Assembly: GCF_013373795.3 (NCBI RefSeq)
Contig: NZ_CP088022.1
Coordinates: 3,596,001 to 3,660,000, forward strand
From: Bradyrhizobium quebecense
GTDB taxonomy: Bacteria > Pseudomonadota > Alphaproteobacteria > Rhizobiales > Xanthobacteraceae
Length of the DNA: 64,000 nucleotides
Direction of reading: 5' to 3'
Part shown: in pieces, positions 27,048-35,362 of the stretch
Numbering within the stretch: position 1 is the first letter of the stretch
Layout: the number at the start of each line of letters is the position of its first letter
Program-made: the position numbers and the translations under genes
The notes under the pieces: model-generated
Databases searched by the model: none
The model's input: the letters and a program-made list of their open reading frames with translations, nothing else
Told to the model about the DNA's origin: nothing

Positions 27048-27737
27048 ATGTCCGGTCCGATCGTCTACGGTTTTCCACGCAGCACTTTTGTCAACATCGT
27101 CCGACTGATCCTGACGCACAAGGACGTGGCCTACCAATTCCATGACCTTGAACCGGTCATGGGCAAGCCCGATCACCTGGCGCTGCACCCGTTCAACCGC
27201 GTGCCGATCCTTAGCCACGGCGATCTCACGATCTATGAAACGAGCGCCATCGCCGCCTATGTCGATGAGGCCTTTGGCGGCGTGGCGCTGACGCCGAAAG
27301 ACATCAAGGCGCGGGCCCGCATGAACCAGTGGATCAGCGCGGTCAATTCCTACTATTACCCCTACATGATCTACCACGTGACGCATGAGCGTCTGGTATT
27401 CCCGGAGCTCGGCATCGCCTCTGACGAGAAGGTCGTCGCGCATGCGCTGCCCAAGGTCGAAACGGGGCTCGCGGTGGCCGAGCGCCAGCTCGCGCATGGC
27501 AAGGACTTCCTGTTAGGGGACGAACTCTCGATGGCGGATTTCTATCTGCTGCCAAGCACGTTCGCCTTCAGCCTGACCGCCGAGGGGCAGTCAATGTATC
27601 CAAAGTACCCGGCATTCTGCCGCTGGCGGGAACGTATGGACAATCTGCCTGCAACGCAAAAGGTTCGCGCAGCCGTACAGCGCCTGCCGATCGAACACGC
27701 GCGCGAATGGGCCAATACGCACAGGCCGAAATATTGA
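27048..27737 (+). CDS. Glutathione S-transferase family protein
   Basis: 229 residues: an N-terminal thioredoxin-fold domain (YGFPRSTFVNIVRLILTHKDVAYQ; HPFNRVPILSHGDLTIYETSAIAAYVDE with the conserved cis-Pro and Glu-Thr-Ser glutathione-binding turn) and an all-helical C-terminal domain (LSMADFYLLPSTFAF). Cytosolic; conjugates or reduces electrophiles with glutathione. The Ser in PRSTFV is the probable catalytic residue. It follows the DUF1127 gene by 26 bp. Confidence 0.9.
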   Translation: MSGPIVYGFPRSTFVNIVRLILTHKDVAYQFHDLEPVMGKPDHLALHPFNRVPILSHGDLTIYETSAIAAYVDEAFGGVALTPKDIKARARMNQWISAVNSYYYPYMIYHVTHERLVFPELGIASDEKVVAHALPKVETGLAVAERQLAHGKDFLLGDELSMADFYLLPSTFAFSLTAEGQSMYPKYPAFCRWRERMDNLPATQKVRAAVQRLPIEHAREWANTHRPKY

Positions 27738-27945
27738 CCAACAGGAACCTTGCCGCGGCGATTGTCCCTGGCCAGGCTTCCTTCACGCGAAACATGGGCT
27801 CCCCGACGGACGGCTGCACCGTCCAAGCCTTCGCAAGAGCTCGTATTTCCCGGCCCCATCGCGGCGTAGATGAAAACCTGCTCGTTTACGAACAATGCGC
27901 GTTCCGGCGAGTTAGTACGCAGTTCTGATAAGGAAGGGAGCCACC

Positions 27946-28236
27946 ATGAAAAGCTCTACATCGCTTGCTGCGTTATCCGTTTTCGCGCTGATCTTCGCAT
28001 TCGGCGAAGCCGGCGCGCAAGCGCAGTCCACCCCTGTCCAAGAGGCACAGCCGCCCCAGCAGTCGGACCATTCGCGCGAGCAGGATCGCAGCCGCGCTGA
28101 GGACGTCAAGATCGGACGCGACTGGAAGGCCCTAAGCGGCGAGAACGACCACGCCGGTCAGGCAACGCCCGACGACAACCATCAGACGGTTGGCCGAGAC
28201 TGGCGAGCCCATCCAGAGAACCAGGATCGCCAGTAG
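27946..28236 (+). CDS. Secreted hypothetical protein (96 aa)
   Basis: Starts MKSSTSLAALSVFALIFAFG with a typical signal peptide ending at AQA. The mature part is hydrophilic and rich in Gln, Asp and Arg and carries two similar units, VKIGRDWKALSGEN and QTVGRDWRAHPENQ. GGAAGGGAG lies a few bases before the ATG. Function unknown; a periplasmic role is inferred from the signal peptide. It converges tail to tail with the next gene with no gap. Confidence 0.7.
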   Translation: MKSSTSLAALSVFALIFAFGEAGAQAQSTPVQEAQPPQQSDHSREQDRSRAEDVKIGRDWKALSGENDHAGQATPDDNHQTVGRDWRAHPENQDRQ

Positions 28237-29049
28237 CTATCGAGGCGGAATTGGCGACGCCGCGCGCGCGGCGTGGCCTTCGAAGAAGGACAGCGGAAAG
28301 CCGAAGGTCAAGCCGGCGCGGATCTCGTTCACCGGGTGCCTGCCGGTGAGTGCATGACGGACTGCGACGTCGAAGCTCAGATCGTCTCGCACCCGGTAGA
28401 TCAAGCCGACCAAACCGGAAAACGTTTCCTCCTTCCCAAACTCGTTCTCGTAGAAGATTTCTGCGACGGGGCGCGCTGTCCAGGTCGACGGCCCCTCGAT
28501 AATCGCGCCAAGAAAGACATCGCCGTGATGGTCGCGGGTAAGGGCCGTCTCAGCGTTCAGATGGATGGCGCCCCAATCCCAGCGCTGCGAAATAATGCCG
28601 GCCAGGCTTAGGCCGACGCCTGAATTGCCGGTGCTGTCCGGGAGAAGAACGCCAAATTCGGTCGCAATGCTCGGGCCCGTCTTGTCCTGCAGGCTCCCGG
28701 GCACAACCACATGCTTGAGAAAGGCTCCGGCTGCGGTCAGGCTGGTTGGTCCGGCTGGAGAAAGCGGTGTTTGTCCCTGCCCCTCGAAGACGGCTTCCCA
28801 ATCTTCACTTAAACCATAGTTGATGACCCAGGCTGGCGCGATCAGGCTTGTCCCGCTCTCATCGCGCAAACGCCCCGCCGGCTGCAGTTCGATCTCCATC
28901 TCGCCCTTCTTTGCGACGGCGGCATCGGTGCCGTCGAATGGGCGATAGGCGGAAGCTGGAACAGACCAGGCGACCAGCGCCAAAGTGACCGCAACCCGTG
29001 GCACAAAGTATCTCGGGGAGCTGCGAAAGCCTCGGCTACGTCTGCACAT
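28237..29049 (-). CDS. Putative outer-membrane beta-barrel protein
   Basis: 270 residues from ATG 29049 (GGGAGG upstream). Residues 1-35 are a signal peptide ending PASA. The rest consists of alternating amphipathic strands (WVINYGLSEDWEAVFEGQGQ, TEFGVLLPDSTGNSGVGLSLAG, FSGLVGLIYRVRDDLSFDVAVRH), as in small outer-membrane barrels annotated as transporters. It is the last gene of the chromate-resistance operon, 25 bp after the propeller fusion. A role in metal stress is only inferred from position. Confidence 0.72.
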   Translation of the reverse strand: MCRRSRGFRSSPRYFVPRVAVTLALVAWSVPASAYRPFDGTDAAVAKKGEMEIELQPAGRLRDESGTSLIAPAWVINYGLSEDWEAVFEGQGQTPLSPAGPTSLTAAGAFLKHVVVPGSLQDKTGPSIATEFGVLLPDSTGNSGVGLSLAGIISQRWDWGAIHLNAETALTRDHHGDVFLGAIIEGPSTWTARPVAEIFYENEFGKEETFSGLVGLIYRVRDDLSFDVAVRHALTGRHPVNEIRAGLTFGFPLSFFEGHAARAASPIPPR

Positions 29050-29074
29050 GCGCCGCCTCCCTACGAAATCGATC

Positions 29075-30493
29075 TCAGGGCATTGGTTTGAACACCCAGA
29101 TCGTGGCCGGCCCAGCCGGCCCCGCCCGGACGGCCACAAGCAAACGGTCCATCTCCGGCACAAAGAGGGACGTTCGCGCCCCCGTTGCCGTCGGCAGGCG
29201 TGTGATCCGGCGGTAGACCGATCCATCGATTTCAAATACGTCGACGTATCCTGCGCCGCAGCTCACATAGACACGGTTGCGCTTCCCGTCGATGAAGACG
29301 TCATCGACGTCGCCACAGGTTTCCGCATTCGCGATCGGCTTTCCATCCGTCGAGAAGACGGCAAGTTCGGCGGGACTGCGGTACGCCAGAACGATGCGGC
29401 CACGGTCGCGATCGATCGCCATCGCGAAATTGCCGCCCTTGTTCAAGGGCCAGGTGGCGAGCTGTTTCCCGGAAGTTCCGTCAACCACCACGACCGCGCG
29501 CGCATCCGGTAGGTTGACGAAGATACGTCCACCGTCCGGCTCAAGTTGGAAGCTTTCCGGATGCGCCTTCAGCGGCGCGCTGCGAACCTTGGCGCGGGTG
29601 GCCGGGTCAAGGACCGCCAGACCACCATCACCATAGCCGACGATAACGCGCTTGGCCGCAGCATCAATCCGGATGTTGTCCGCATCGCTGCTGAGCTCAA
29701 TCCGTCCGGTCGCCTTATACTCATTGGCCTCGAACAGTCGCACCGATCCATCGCGGGCATTGGCAACATAGAGGGTATCGGTCGATGGCTCATAGCCGAC
29801 ACCCTGGGGCTCGTTCAGCCCGGTGAGGGTCCGGAGCAGGCTGTGAGCAGCCAGATCAACGACGCCGACACTGTCGTTGCCGAGCTCGGCCACGAACAAT
29901 CGCTGTCGTTTCAGATCGACGGCCAGATGATCGATGCGCCCGCGCACATCGCCGAGCAGGATTTTCGCTTCGAGCTCGAGTGGGGCCTTGTTTTCTGCCG
30001 GTTGAGCTGCCGCCGCCAACGTCGGAATAAGCGCGTCGATACGCTGGACGATCTGGTCGCGGGTCGCCTCGTAGTCGTCGATGCCCAAGGGAATGCCAGA
30101 CCAATAGGTTACATCGGCGCCCCCTCGCCGCTCCGCCGGAATCTGATCGAATGCCACCACCCGGCGCGCCGCGGTGATGTCATTCACACTCAGTTGCTGC
30201 GGCGTGTTGGCCGCTTCCAGTCCATCGAGCGCAAGGCCGTCCTGGACCCGCACCGGGACCGATCGATAAAGATCGATGCCCCGCGAGACGGCCCTGAACG
30301 GCAGCCGGCGCTCCTGCGCGGCTCTGTTGAAATAGGCCGCGGCCATCTGACCGTTCACTACGCCGTGCTGGCAGACGAAGACGATCGTCCCGGCCTCGTC
30401 TGCCGACGTGGGCGCGGCCGCTGCCATCACGATCGCGAGGGCAATGGCCGCAAGGCGCAACCACAGCCGAGTCACCTTGCTCTGTGTCCACAT
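29075..30493 (-). CDS. Exported fusion: LMW-phosphatase-like domain + YVTN-type beta-propeller
   Basis: 472 residues. Residues 1-32 are a signal peptide. Residues 36-150 resemble the low-molecular-weight phosphatase / arsenate reductase fold, with the P-loop region VFVCQHGVVNGQMAAAYFN. The C-x5-R motif is broken: Asn stands in for the catalytic Arg. Residues about 165-472 form a beta-propeller with YVTN/SMP-30-like repeats (GVVDLAAHSLLRTLTGLNEP, DTLYVANARDGSVRLFE). Being periplasmic and lacking the Arg, it is unlikely to be an active phosphatase; binding or scaffolding is more plausible. It lies 10 bp after chrA in the same operon. Confidence 0.75.
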   Translation of the reverse strand: MWTQSKVTRLWLRLAAIALAIVMAAAAPTSADEAGTIVFVCQHGVVNGQMAAAYFNRAAQERRLPFRAVSRGIDLYRSVPVRVQDGLALDGLEAANTPQQLSVNDITAARRVVAFDQIPAERRGGADVTYWSGIPLGIDDYEATRDQIVQRIDALIPTLAAAAQPAENKAPLELEAKILLGDVRGRIDHLAVDLKRQRLFVAELGNDSVGVVDLAAHSLLRTLTGLNEPQGVGYEPSTDTLYVANARDGSVRLFEANEYKATGRIELSSDADNIRIDAAAKRVIVGYGDGGLAVLDPATRAKVRSAPLKAHPESFQLEPDGGRIFVNLPDARAVVVVDGTSGKQLATWPLNKGGNFAMAIDRDRGRIVLAYRSPAELAVFSTDGKPIANAETCGDVDDVFIDGKRNRVYVSCGAGYVDVFEIDGSVYRRITRLPTATGARTSLFVPEMDRLLVAVRAGPAGPATIWVFKPMP

Positions 30494-30503
30494 CGTCAGC
30501 CTC

Positions 30504-31688
30504 TCATTTCAGCCCGGTCAGCACCCATGCAGGCTGCAGGATCGGATAGGCGGCAAGCCCGACCACGGCGGTGACGACGATGAGCAAGGGATTGCTGACC
30601 TTCCAGCGGAACAGCACGGCGAGCGAGACGACGCCGATCAGCGCTGTCAGCCAGTCACCGATCGCGATCTTGCCGAGCAGGAAGCACGCGCCAAGAATCG
30701 TTCCGATTGCCGCTGCATAGGCGCCTTTCACAAAACCTTGCACGTTCGGATTCTTGCGGTGCCGCGCCAGCAACGGCGCCACGATCAGAACGAGCAGGAA
30801 TGACGGCAGGAAGATGCCGATGGTGGAGACCAGCGAGCCCCAGAATCCCGCGACGAGATAGCCGACGAAGGTTGCCGTGATCACGACCGGCCCCGGGCTC
30901 ATCATGCCGATCGCGACAGCCACCAGGAACTCGCGCTCGTTGAGCCAGCCATATTGCTGCACCAACCCTTGCTCCAGAAAGGGAACTATCACGAGGCCGC
31001 TGCCGAAGGTCAGCGAACCCGCCTTGAGGAAGAACAGCAACAGCTTGCCCAGCGTCGAGCCGGTCGCGACCGGCGCGGCTGCGGGCGCGGCCGCCGGGAT
31101 CACCGCGAGTTGCAGGGCGACCGGAGGTCGCCTGATGTTGCCGTAGTAGATGATGCCGACGATACCAGCGCCGATGAACAGCAACGCGACTTCGGCTTGC
31201 AGGATCACGGTGACGGCCAGACAGACCGCGGCGATCGCCCATTGCAGCCAGTCTTCCATGCCGAGCTTGGCGAGCCGGTAGCAGGAATGCAGGATCAGGG
31301 CGATCACCGCGGGGCTGACCCCATAGAAGATCGCGGTTACCGGCTGCAGGTCGCCGAGATGGACGTAAAGCGCGCCTAGCGCAGCCACGATGACGAAGTT
31401 CGGCAAGATGAAGGCCCAGCCGCCAGCCCACGCGCCCCAGAAGCCGCAGCGCAAATAGGCGATGAAGATGCCGACCTGGATCGCGAGCGGCCCGGGCAGC
31501 GATTGACAAATGGCGATGGTCTCGCGCATCTGCTCCTTGGTGAGCCACTTCTTTTCGTCGACCAGTTCGCGCTCCATCTGGCCGACCAACGCCACCGGTC
31601 CGCCGAAGCCGAGAAAGCCCAGGCGCAGGAAATAGCGTACCATCTCGCCCATTTGTCCTCGCCCGGTGCTCGTTGTTGTCGTCGTCAT
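30504..31688 (-). CDS. chrA: Chromate transporter ChrA
   Basis: 394 residues from MTTTTTSTGRGQMGEM. Two homologous CHR halves: GFLGFGGPVALVGQMERELV near residue 23 and GSLTFGSGLVIVPFLEQGLV near 213, each followed by five or six transmembrane segments, giving the long bidomain form. It exports chromate from the cytoplasm, driven by the membrane potential. The ATG overlaps the stop of the upstream small gene (TGATG). Together with the rhodanese-ChrB gene at 33949 it defines a chromate-resistance operon. Confidence 0.93.
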   Translation of the reverse strand: MTTTTTSTGRGQMGEMVRYFLRLGFLGFGGPVALVGQMERELVDEKKWLTKEQMRETIAICQSLPGPLAIQVGIFIAYLRCGFWGAWAGGWAFILPNFVIVAALGALYVHLGDLQPVTAIFYGVSPAVIALILHSCYRLAKLGMEDWLQWAIAAVCLAVTVILQAEVALLFIGAGIVGIIYYGNIRRPPVALQLAVIPAAAPAAAPVATGSTLGKLLLFFLKAGSLTFGSGLVIVPFLEQGLVQQYGWLNEREFLVAVAIGMMSPGPVVITATFVGYLVAGFWGSLVSTIGIFLPSFLLVLIVAPLLARHRKNPNVQGFVKGAYAAAIGTILGACFLLGKIAIGDWLTALIGVVSLAVLFRWKVSNPLLIVVTAVVGLAAYPILQPAWVLTGLK

Positions 31689-32101
31689 CACTTGTCCCCG
31701 TTGCCGTGACACGCCGGCTGCAAAATCCCATCGAGCGCGCCGCCGAGCTCCACCGGCGTCAATTCGATCTGCTCGCCGTTCCTGGTCACCTGGAAGCAAC
31801 CGTCGTCCGTCTCTCCGAGATACAGGCAAAGCTCGTCCCTCTCGACGATCCATTTGCCGACCTTCTTCACGCCCATCGAGAAGCTTCGCAGCGTGCCGTC
31901 CGGCTCATAGACAAGACGATAGTGAACCTCGTCTGTGAGCTGTTTCCCGGCAAAGCCAGCTCTAATCTGCGTACCGTTCAGCTTCCGAGCGCCTGCGGCC
32001 GCGAAACAGCTGGCATCGAGGACAACCGAGCCCCCGACGCCGGTTGGCGAGTGCCGCGATGAGACATCTCGCAAGTAGGCTTTTCGGTACCCCGTTCTCA
32101 C
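31688..32101 (-). CDS. Hypothetical protein in the chromate operon (137 aa)
   Basis: A GTG start overlapping the preceding stop by 4 bp gives 137 residues. The core KLNGTQIRAGFAGKQLTDEVHYRLVY..GTLRSFSMGVKKVGKW / ELCLYLGETDDGCFQV looks like a small beta-rich domain with two cysteines near the end. I recall such proteins in rhizobial genomes without a function. There is no clear signal peptide with this start. It is coupled to chrA by a 1-bp overlap. Confidence 0.65.
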   Translation of the reverse strand: MRTGYRKAYLRDVSSRHSPTGVGGSVVLDASCFAAAGARKLNGTQIRAGFAGKQLTDEVHYRLVYEPDGTLRSFSMGVKKVGKWIVERDELCLYLGETDDGCFQVTRNGEQIELTPVELGGALDGILQPACHGNGDK

Positions 32102-32277
32102 TTTTTACAGGACTTCATGCACATCTGATACTCGGACTTGCAGGTCGGTCCGGCATAATTCTTCATGCACGCCTTCTGTTGATCGGCGCAGACCTTGCAA
32201 CTGATCTCGCCGACCGCAACGTCCATGCTCGCCAGAACTCCGACTGCAATCATGAACGAAATCGTGAACGTTCGCAT
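32098..32277 (-). CDS. Cysteine-rich exported small protein (59 aa)
   Basis: Starts MRTFTISFMIAVGVLASMDV, a signal peptide. The mature part has five or six cysteines (ISCKVCADQQKACMKNYAG, CKSEYQMCMKSCKK) with C-x2-C and C-x3-C spacing, likely forming disulfides or binding metal. Its stop overlaps the GTG of the next gene. The in-frame extension upstream is Arg-rich and not used. Function unknown; a periplasmic metal-binding or redox role is a guess from context. Confidence 0.62.
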   Translation of the reverse strand: MRTFTISFMIAVGVLASMDVAVGEISCKVCADQQKACMKNYAGPTCKSEYQMCMKSCKK

Positions 32278-32299
32278 CGTCTGATCCCCCTTTATCGCA

Positions 32300-33247
32300 T
32301 CAGGTTTTTGCGCTTGCCGCCTTGTCGAGCGCAGCACGCAGGCCCTTGGCGAGCTTGATGGCATCGTCATTGGCCCAGAAGTGCATGAAGAACAGCCGCG
32401 GCTGCTCGTCGAGCATGTGGCTATGCAGCGCGGTCACCTCGATGCCATGCGTGCGAAGCGCCGTGATCACCGGGTTGACCTCGTCGCCGGTCAGCACGAA
32501 ATCACCAGTGATGGCTGCCTTGCCACCACCGGTCGGCTGGAAGTTGATGCCGGTCGCGACGCCCATCGCACCAACCGGGGTGAGCGGCATGCCGTTTTCC
32601 GAGATCGGGTCGCGCCGCTTTACGCCGAACTGATAGACGCCGCCATTGGCTTGCCCCTTGGCACCGATGATCTGATCGAGCTGCGCCGTATCCAGATCAA
32701 CCGCGGGAGGCGGGCTTGCGGGAGGCGCACTCGTCAACGGCGTCTTGCTTTCGGCGAGTGCGTCACGGATTGTGGCGGCAATCTTGGCGGGATCGCCATG
32801 GCCGGCGACATGCATGTAGAAGGTTGCTGGACTCGCGCGCAGCAGGTGATTGTGGACCGCCGTGATCTCGAGTCCTCCCGCGATCATCTTGGCCATCACC
32901 GGATTGATCTCGGTCTCCAGCAGCACCAGATCGCCCATCACCATGACACCACCATGCGCCGGCTTGAACGCTACCCACCCGCCAAGAGCCAAAGCCGGCT
33001 TGATGGTGACGCCATCCAGGGTCACCGTGAGGTCAGAGCGCGCAAACCCATAGCGATGCACGTCGTCCGAGACGGCCGGCTTGCGGCCCAACGTTTCGTC
33101 GATCTTCCGCCAATCGACACTTTGAGCCCGTGCCGACGTGATGAAAGGCTCGCTGAATACTTTCCAGTCGAAGGTCTGCCCGATGGCAGTCGAAGCAAAC
33201 AGGCAGCAGCCGGCGCCAATAAAAGCCGAGATCGTGTTTCTTCGCAT
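32300..33247 (-). CDS. DUF1259 (LpqO-like) double-domain exported protein
   Basis: 315 residues with a signal peptide (MRRNTISAFIGAGCCLFAST..). Two DUF1259 repeats, each with VTIKPALALGGWVAFKPA or TPVGAMGVATGINFQPTG and an H-N/S-H motif (ITAVHNHLL; VTALHSHMLDEQPRLFFMHFWA), separated by a proline-rich linker near residue 170. The histidine motifs suggest metal binding. The family is common in metal or stress loci without an assigned activity. Here it lies inside the chromate operon. Confidence 0.85.
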   Translation of the reverse strand: MRRNTISAFIGAGCCLFASTAIGQTFDWKVFSEPFITSARAQSVDWRKIDETLGRKPAVSDDVHRYGFARSDLTVTLDGVTIKPALALGGWVAFKPAHGGVMVMGDLVLLETEINPVMAKMIAGGLEITAVHNHLLRASPATFYMHVAGHGDPAKIAATIRDALAESKTPLTSAPPASPPPAVDLDTAQLDQIIGAKGQANGGVYQFGVKRRDPISENGMPLTPVGAMGVATGINFQPTGGGKAAITGDFVLTGDEVNPVITALRTHGIEVTALHSHMLDEQPRLFFMHFWANDDAIKLAKGLRAALDKAASAKT

Positions 33248-33317
33248 TGAATTGCTCCTTGCAGGTGGTTCGGGAGCCGCGGCGCGTTCTCCGCGGCGGC
33301 GAAAAGCCCCCGCCTTC

Positions 33318-33659
33318 CTATTGCTCCGAGAGGCGCACGATGGTTCGTGCGCCGGAGATGGTCTGCACGGAAATCTCGACGGGGTCGCCAAAGCGGACCG
33401 CGTCGAAGATCAGGCCGTCCTGCACCTTGAAGAACTCCTCCCTGTCTTGAGACAGCCGTATCTCGATCGTGTTGCGGCCCTGGTCGATGCCGTCGACCAC
33501 ACCACGCAACGTTTCGGTCGCGGGCGGCCGAGTGATGGCTGCACCGAGGGTCAGGGTGGCAATCGAGTCGTGCTCCACCAGCGGTTCGTTGGCCGGTGCC
33601 GACATAGCTGCTCCCGGCAGCAGGATAGCCGCACAGACGATCGTTCTCAGTTTCATCAT
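33318..33659 (-). CDS. Exported hypothetical protein (about 113 aa)
   Basis: Starts MMKLRTIVCAAILLPGAAMSA (signal peptide). The mature part has a small OB- or SH3-like look (TLRGVVDGIDQGRNTIEIRL...QDGLIFDAVRFGDPVEISVQ), as in short copper- or metal-locus proteins of the DUF1344 type. It lies 7 bp after the PepSY gene. No firm family call. Confidence 0.6.
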   Translation of the reverse strand: MMKLRTIVCAAILLPGAAMSAPANEPLVEHDSIATLTLGAAITRPPATETLRGVVDGIDQGRNTIEIRLSQDREEFFKVQDGLIFDAVRFGDPVEISVQTISGARTIVRLSEQ

Positions 33660-33666
33660 TGTGAAC

Positions 33667-33900
33667 TCAATCCCGCTGCTTGATCTGGCCGCTGCTGTCG
33701 ATGACGAGATGAACCTGCCTGCCATCCTTGATCGCCGTCGCAGTCATGCCCTCGGCGGTCGACTTGATGTCGCTGACCTTCGAGTAGCCCGCCGCCTCGA
33801 TCTTGGCGACGAGCTCATCCTGGGTGAGCGCATGGGCGGGCGCGCTGCCGCTGGCGATGGTCAGCAGCAGCGCTGCAGACAAGACTGCTCGATTCCGCAT
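33667..33900 (-). CDS. Exported PepSY-like small protein (77 aa)
   Basis: Starts MRNRAVLSAALLLTIASGSAPAHA (signal peptide), then LTQDELVAKIEAAGYSKVSDIKSTAEGMTATAIKDGRQVHLVID, the pattern of a single PepSY-like domain. Such proteins are periplasmic and often accompany metal or envelope-stress genes. 48 bp separate it from the rhodanese-ChrB gene on the same strand. Confidence 0.75.
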   Translation of the reverse strand: MRNRAVLSAALLLTIASGSAPAHALTQDELVAKIEAAGYSKVSDIKSTAEGMTATAIKDGRQVHLVIDSSGQIKQRD

Positions 33901-33948
33901 GATCGTTCTCCTGGTTGTCCCTGCCCCAGTCGAAGTGATCGGCACCGG

Positions 33949-34767
33949 TCACGACCGCGCCTTGTTGGTCGGCAAGTTGTGCGTCTCCTTGGTCGCGTCG
34001 CGACCCCAGCGGTAGAACGCATCGTACAGCAGCATGCCAGCGCTCAACTGCTCGAGATCGTCGTCGAACATGCGCGACAGTCCGAGCGAAGCGGCGAGCA
34101 AACCGGGCGCTTCTGGAGAAAGTTCGAGCCGCGCCGTATCGGCGGCGCGCACCATCGTCGTCAGTCGTTCGAGTGCTGGCGTCGAAAGCCCGAACTCCTG
34201 AACCATCACATCGAAGGTGCAGAGATCACCGCGATGGCTCCAGAACACGTTCTCGATGTCGAACGGGGTCGCGCCGAAACGCTCGGCGACAGCCTCGACC
34301 TCCGACGCCGTCACATAGAGGAACTGGGCCGTTGGATCGACGAAGCGGCGAATAAGCCAAGGACAGGCGATGCGATCGATTTTGGGGCGCGACCGCGTGA
34401 CCCAGAACGTACGGCCCCGCCCGTCGCGCTTCGGAATCTTGTCGGCCGGGACTGCGGGCAATTCCGCGGCAGCCCAGCCGAGGTGTCCGCCTTCGAGAAC
34501 TTCGGCAGCCACGCTGCCACAACGCAGCCAGGCGGCCGTCCCTTCGCTGAGCTTCTGGCCCTTGTTGCAGACGACGACCACGGATTGGCCAGTCATCCGA
34601 GAGGCCCAATGCTGCACATCGACGTGCGAATGGCGAACCGCGCCGGGGATCAGCCGCGGATCGGCGGCAAAATCTTCATCGATGCGCACATCGATCAGCG
34701 TCGGCGCGTTCGCCGTGCCGATCAGCCGTGCCAATTTTTCAGAAGAGATTGAGGTATAAGATGACAT
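33949..34767 (-). CDS. Rhodanese-ChrB fusion, chromate resistance protein
   Basis: 272 residues from MSSYTSISSEKLARLI. Residues 10-110 are a rhodanese domain with the active-site loop VVVVCNKGQKLSEG (Cys67). Residues about 118-272 are the ChrB C-terminal domain (TFWVTRSRPKIDRIACPWLIRRFVDPTAQFLYV..). ChrB domains are linked to chromate sensing or reduction; the rhodanese may handle sulfur or act as a redox sensor. It is the first gene of the minus-strand chromate operon. The longer in-frame extension upstream has no domain character. Confidence 0.88.
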   Translation of the reverse strand: MSSYTSISSEKLARLIGTANAPTLIDVRIDEDFAADPRLIPGAVRHSHVDVQHWASRMTGQSVVVVCNKGQKLSEGTAAWLRCGSVAAEVLEGGHLGWAAAELPAVPADKIPKRDGRGRTFWVTRSRPKIDRIACPWLIRRFVDPTAQFLYVTASEVEAVAERFGATPFDIENVFWSHRGDLCTFDVMVQEFGLSTPALERLTTMVRAADTARLELSPEAPGLLAASLGLSRMFDDDLEQLSAGMLLYDAFYRWGRDATKETHNLPTNKARS

Positions 34768-35014
34768 GCTGCGCCCTTGGTGATCCAGGACGCGATTCTT
34801 GGGCATATCGCCTCGCGGGGAGATCGCACATCCCCGAACCTCGAATAAAAACCCTGACGGCGAGGCTGTCAACGGGGGGCTTTGTCAGGCTCGATCAAGC
34901 CCCTCGTCCAAGTGCGTCACAAAGAATTCATTCTGCCTTAGGAACCACCCCGAGAGCGGTCGCGCGTCATACGAACGCGCTCAATCTGAACCGTGGTGCG
35001 ATTACGGCGCGGGC

Positions 35015-35158
35015 TCATTGGAGGTGCTGACGGAGCTTTTTAATGATCTCTCTAAGGTCCTTCGCGTACTCCTCGATAATCTTAAGAGCTTCCTCCAGCC
35101 GCGAAGGCTTAGGCTCGGGAATCTCGTTTTCTTGTCCTGGTTCGCCAGCCTTTTTCAT
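35015..35158 (-). CDS. Small helical protein (47 aa)
   Basis: ATG at 35158, TGA at 35017-35015. The product begins MKKAGEPGQENEIPEPKPSR and continues LEEALKIIEEYAKDLREIIKK, a clear amphipathic helix. I recall closely similar short hypotheticals in Bradyrhizobium. The ribosome binding site is weak. Function unknown. Confidence 0.55.
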   Translation of the reverse strand: MKKAGEPGQENEIPEPKPSRLEEALKIIEEYAKDLREIIKKLRQHLQ

Positions 35159-35362
35159 GGCTCACGATCCGACGGGGGCCGACGAAGTCCTTTTGCGCTG
35201 GATCAAGGGTCGACGGCACAGCAGCAGACATGGAATGAGCACCATTACCGCCGGCTTGAACCGTTAGAAGGATTTCCGTAGGATGTTTTAGAGGGGACAA
35301 GCAGACTCCCCGTGAGACTTCGGTCCAAGCTCTGCGCAGCACGCAACACGTGGAGCTTGCGC

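Noticed and set aside
29050..29235. Longer N-terminus for the outer-membrane protein
   Set aside because: The extra 62 codons overlap the propeller gene and are Arg/Cys-rich; a proper signal peptide starts at 29049.
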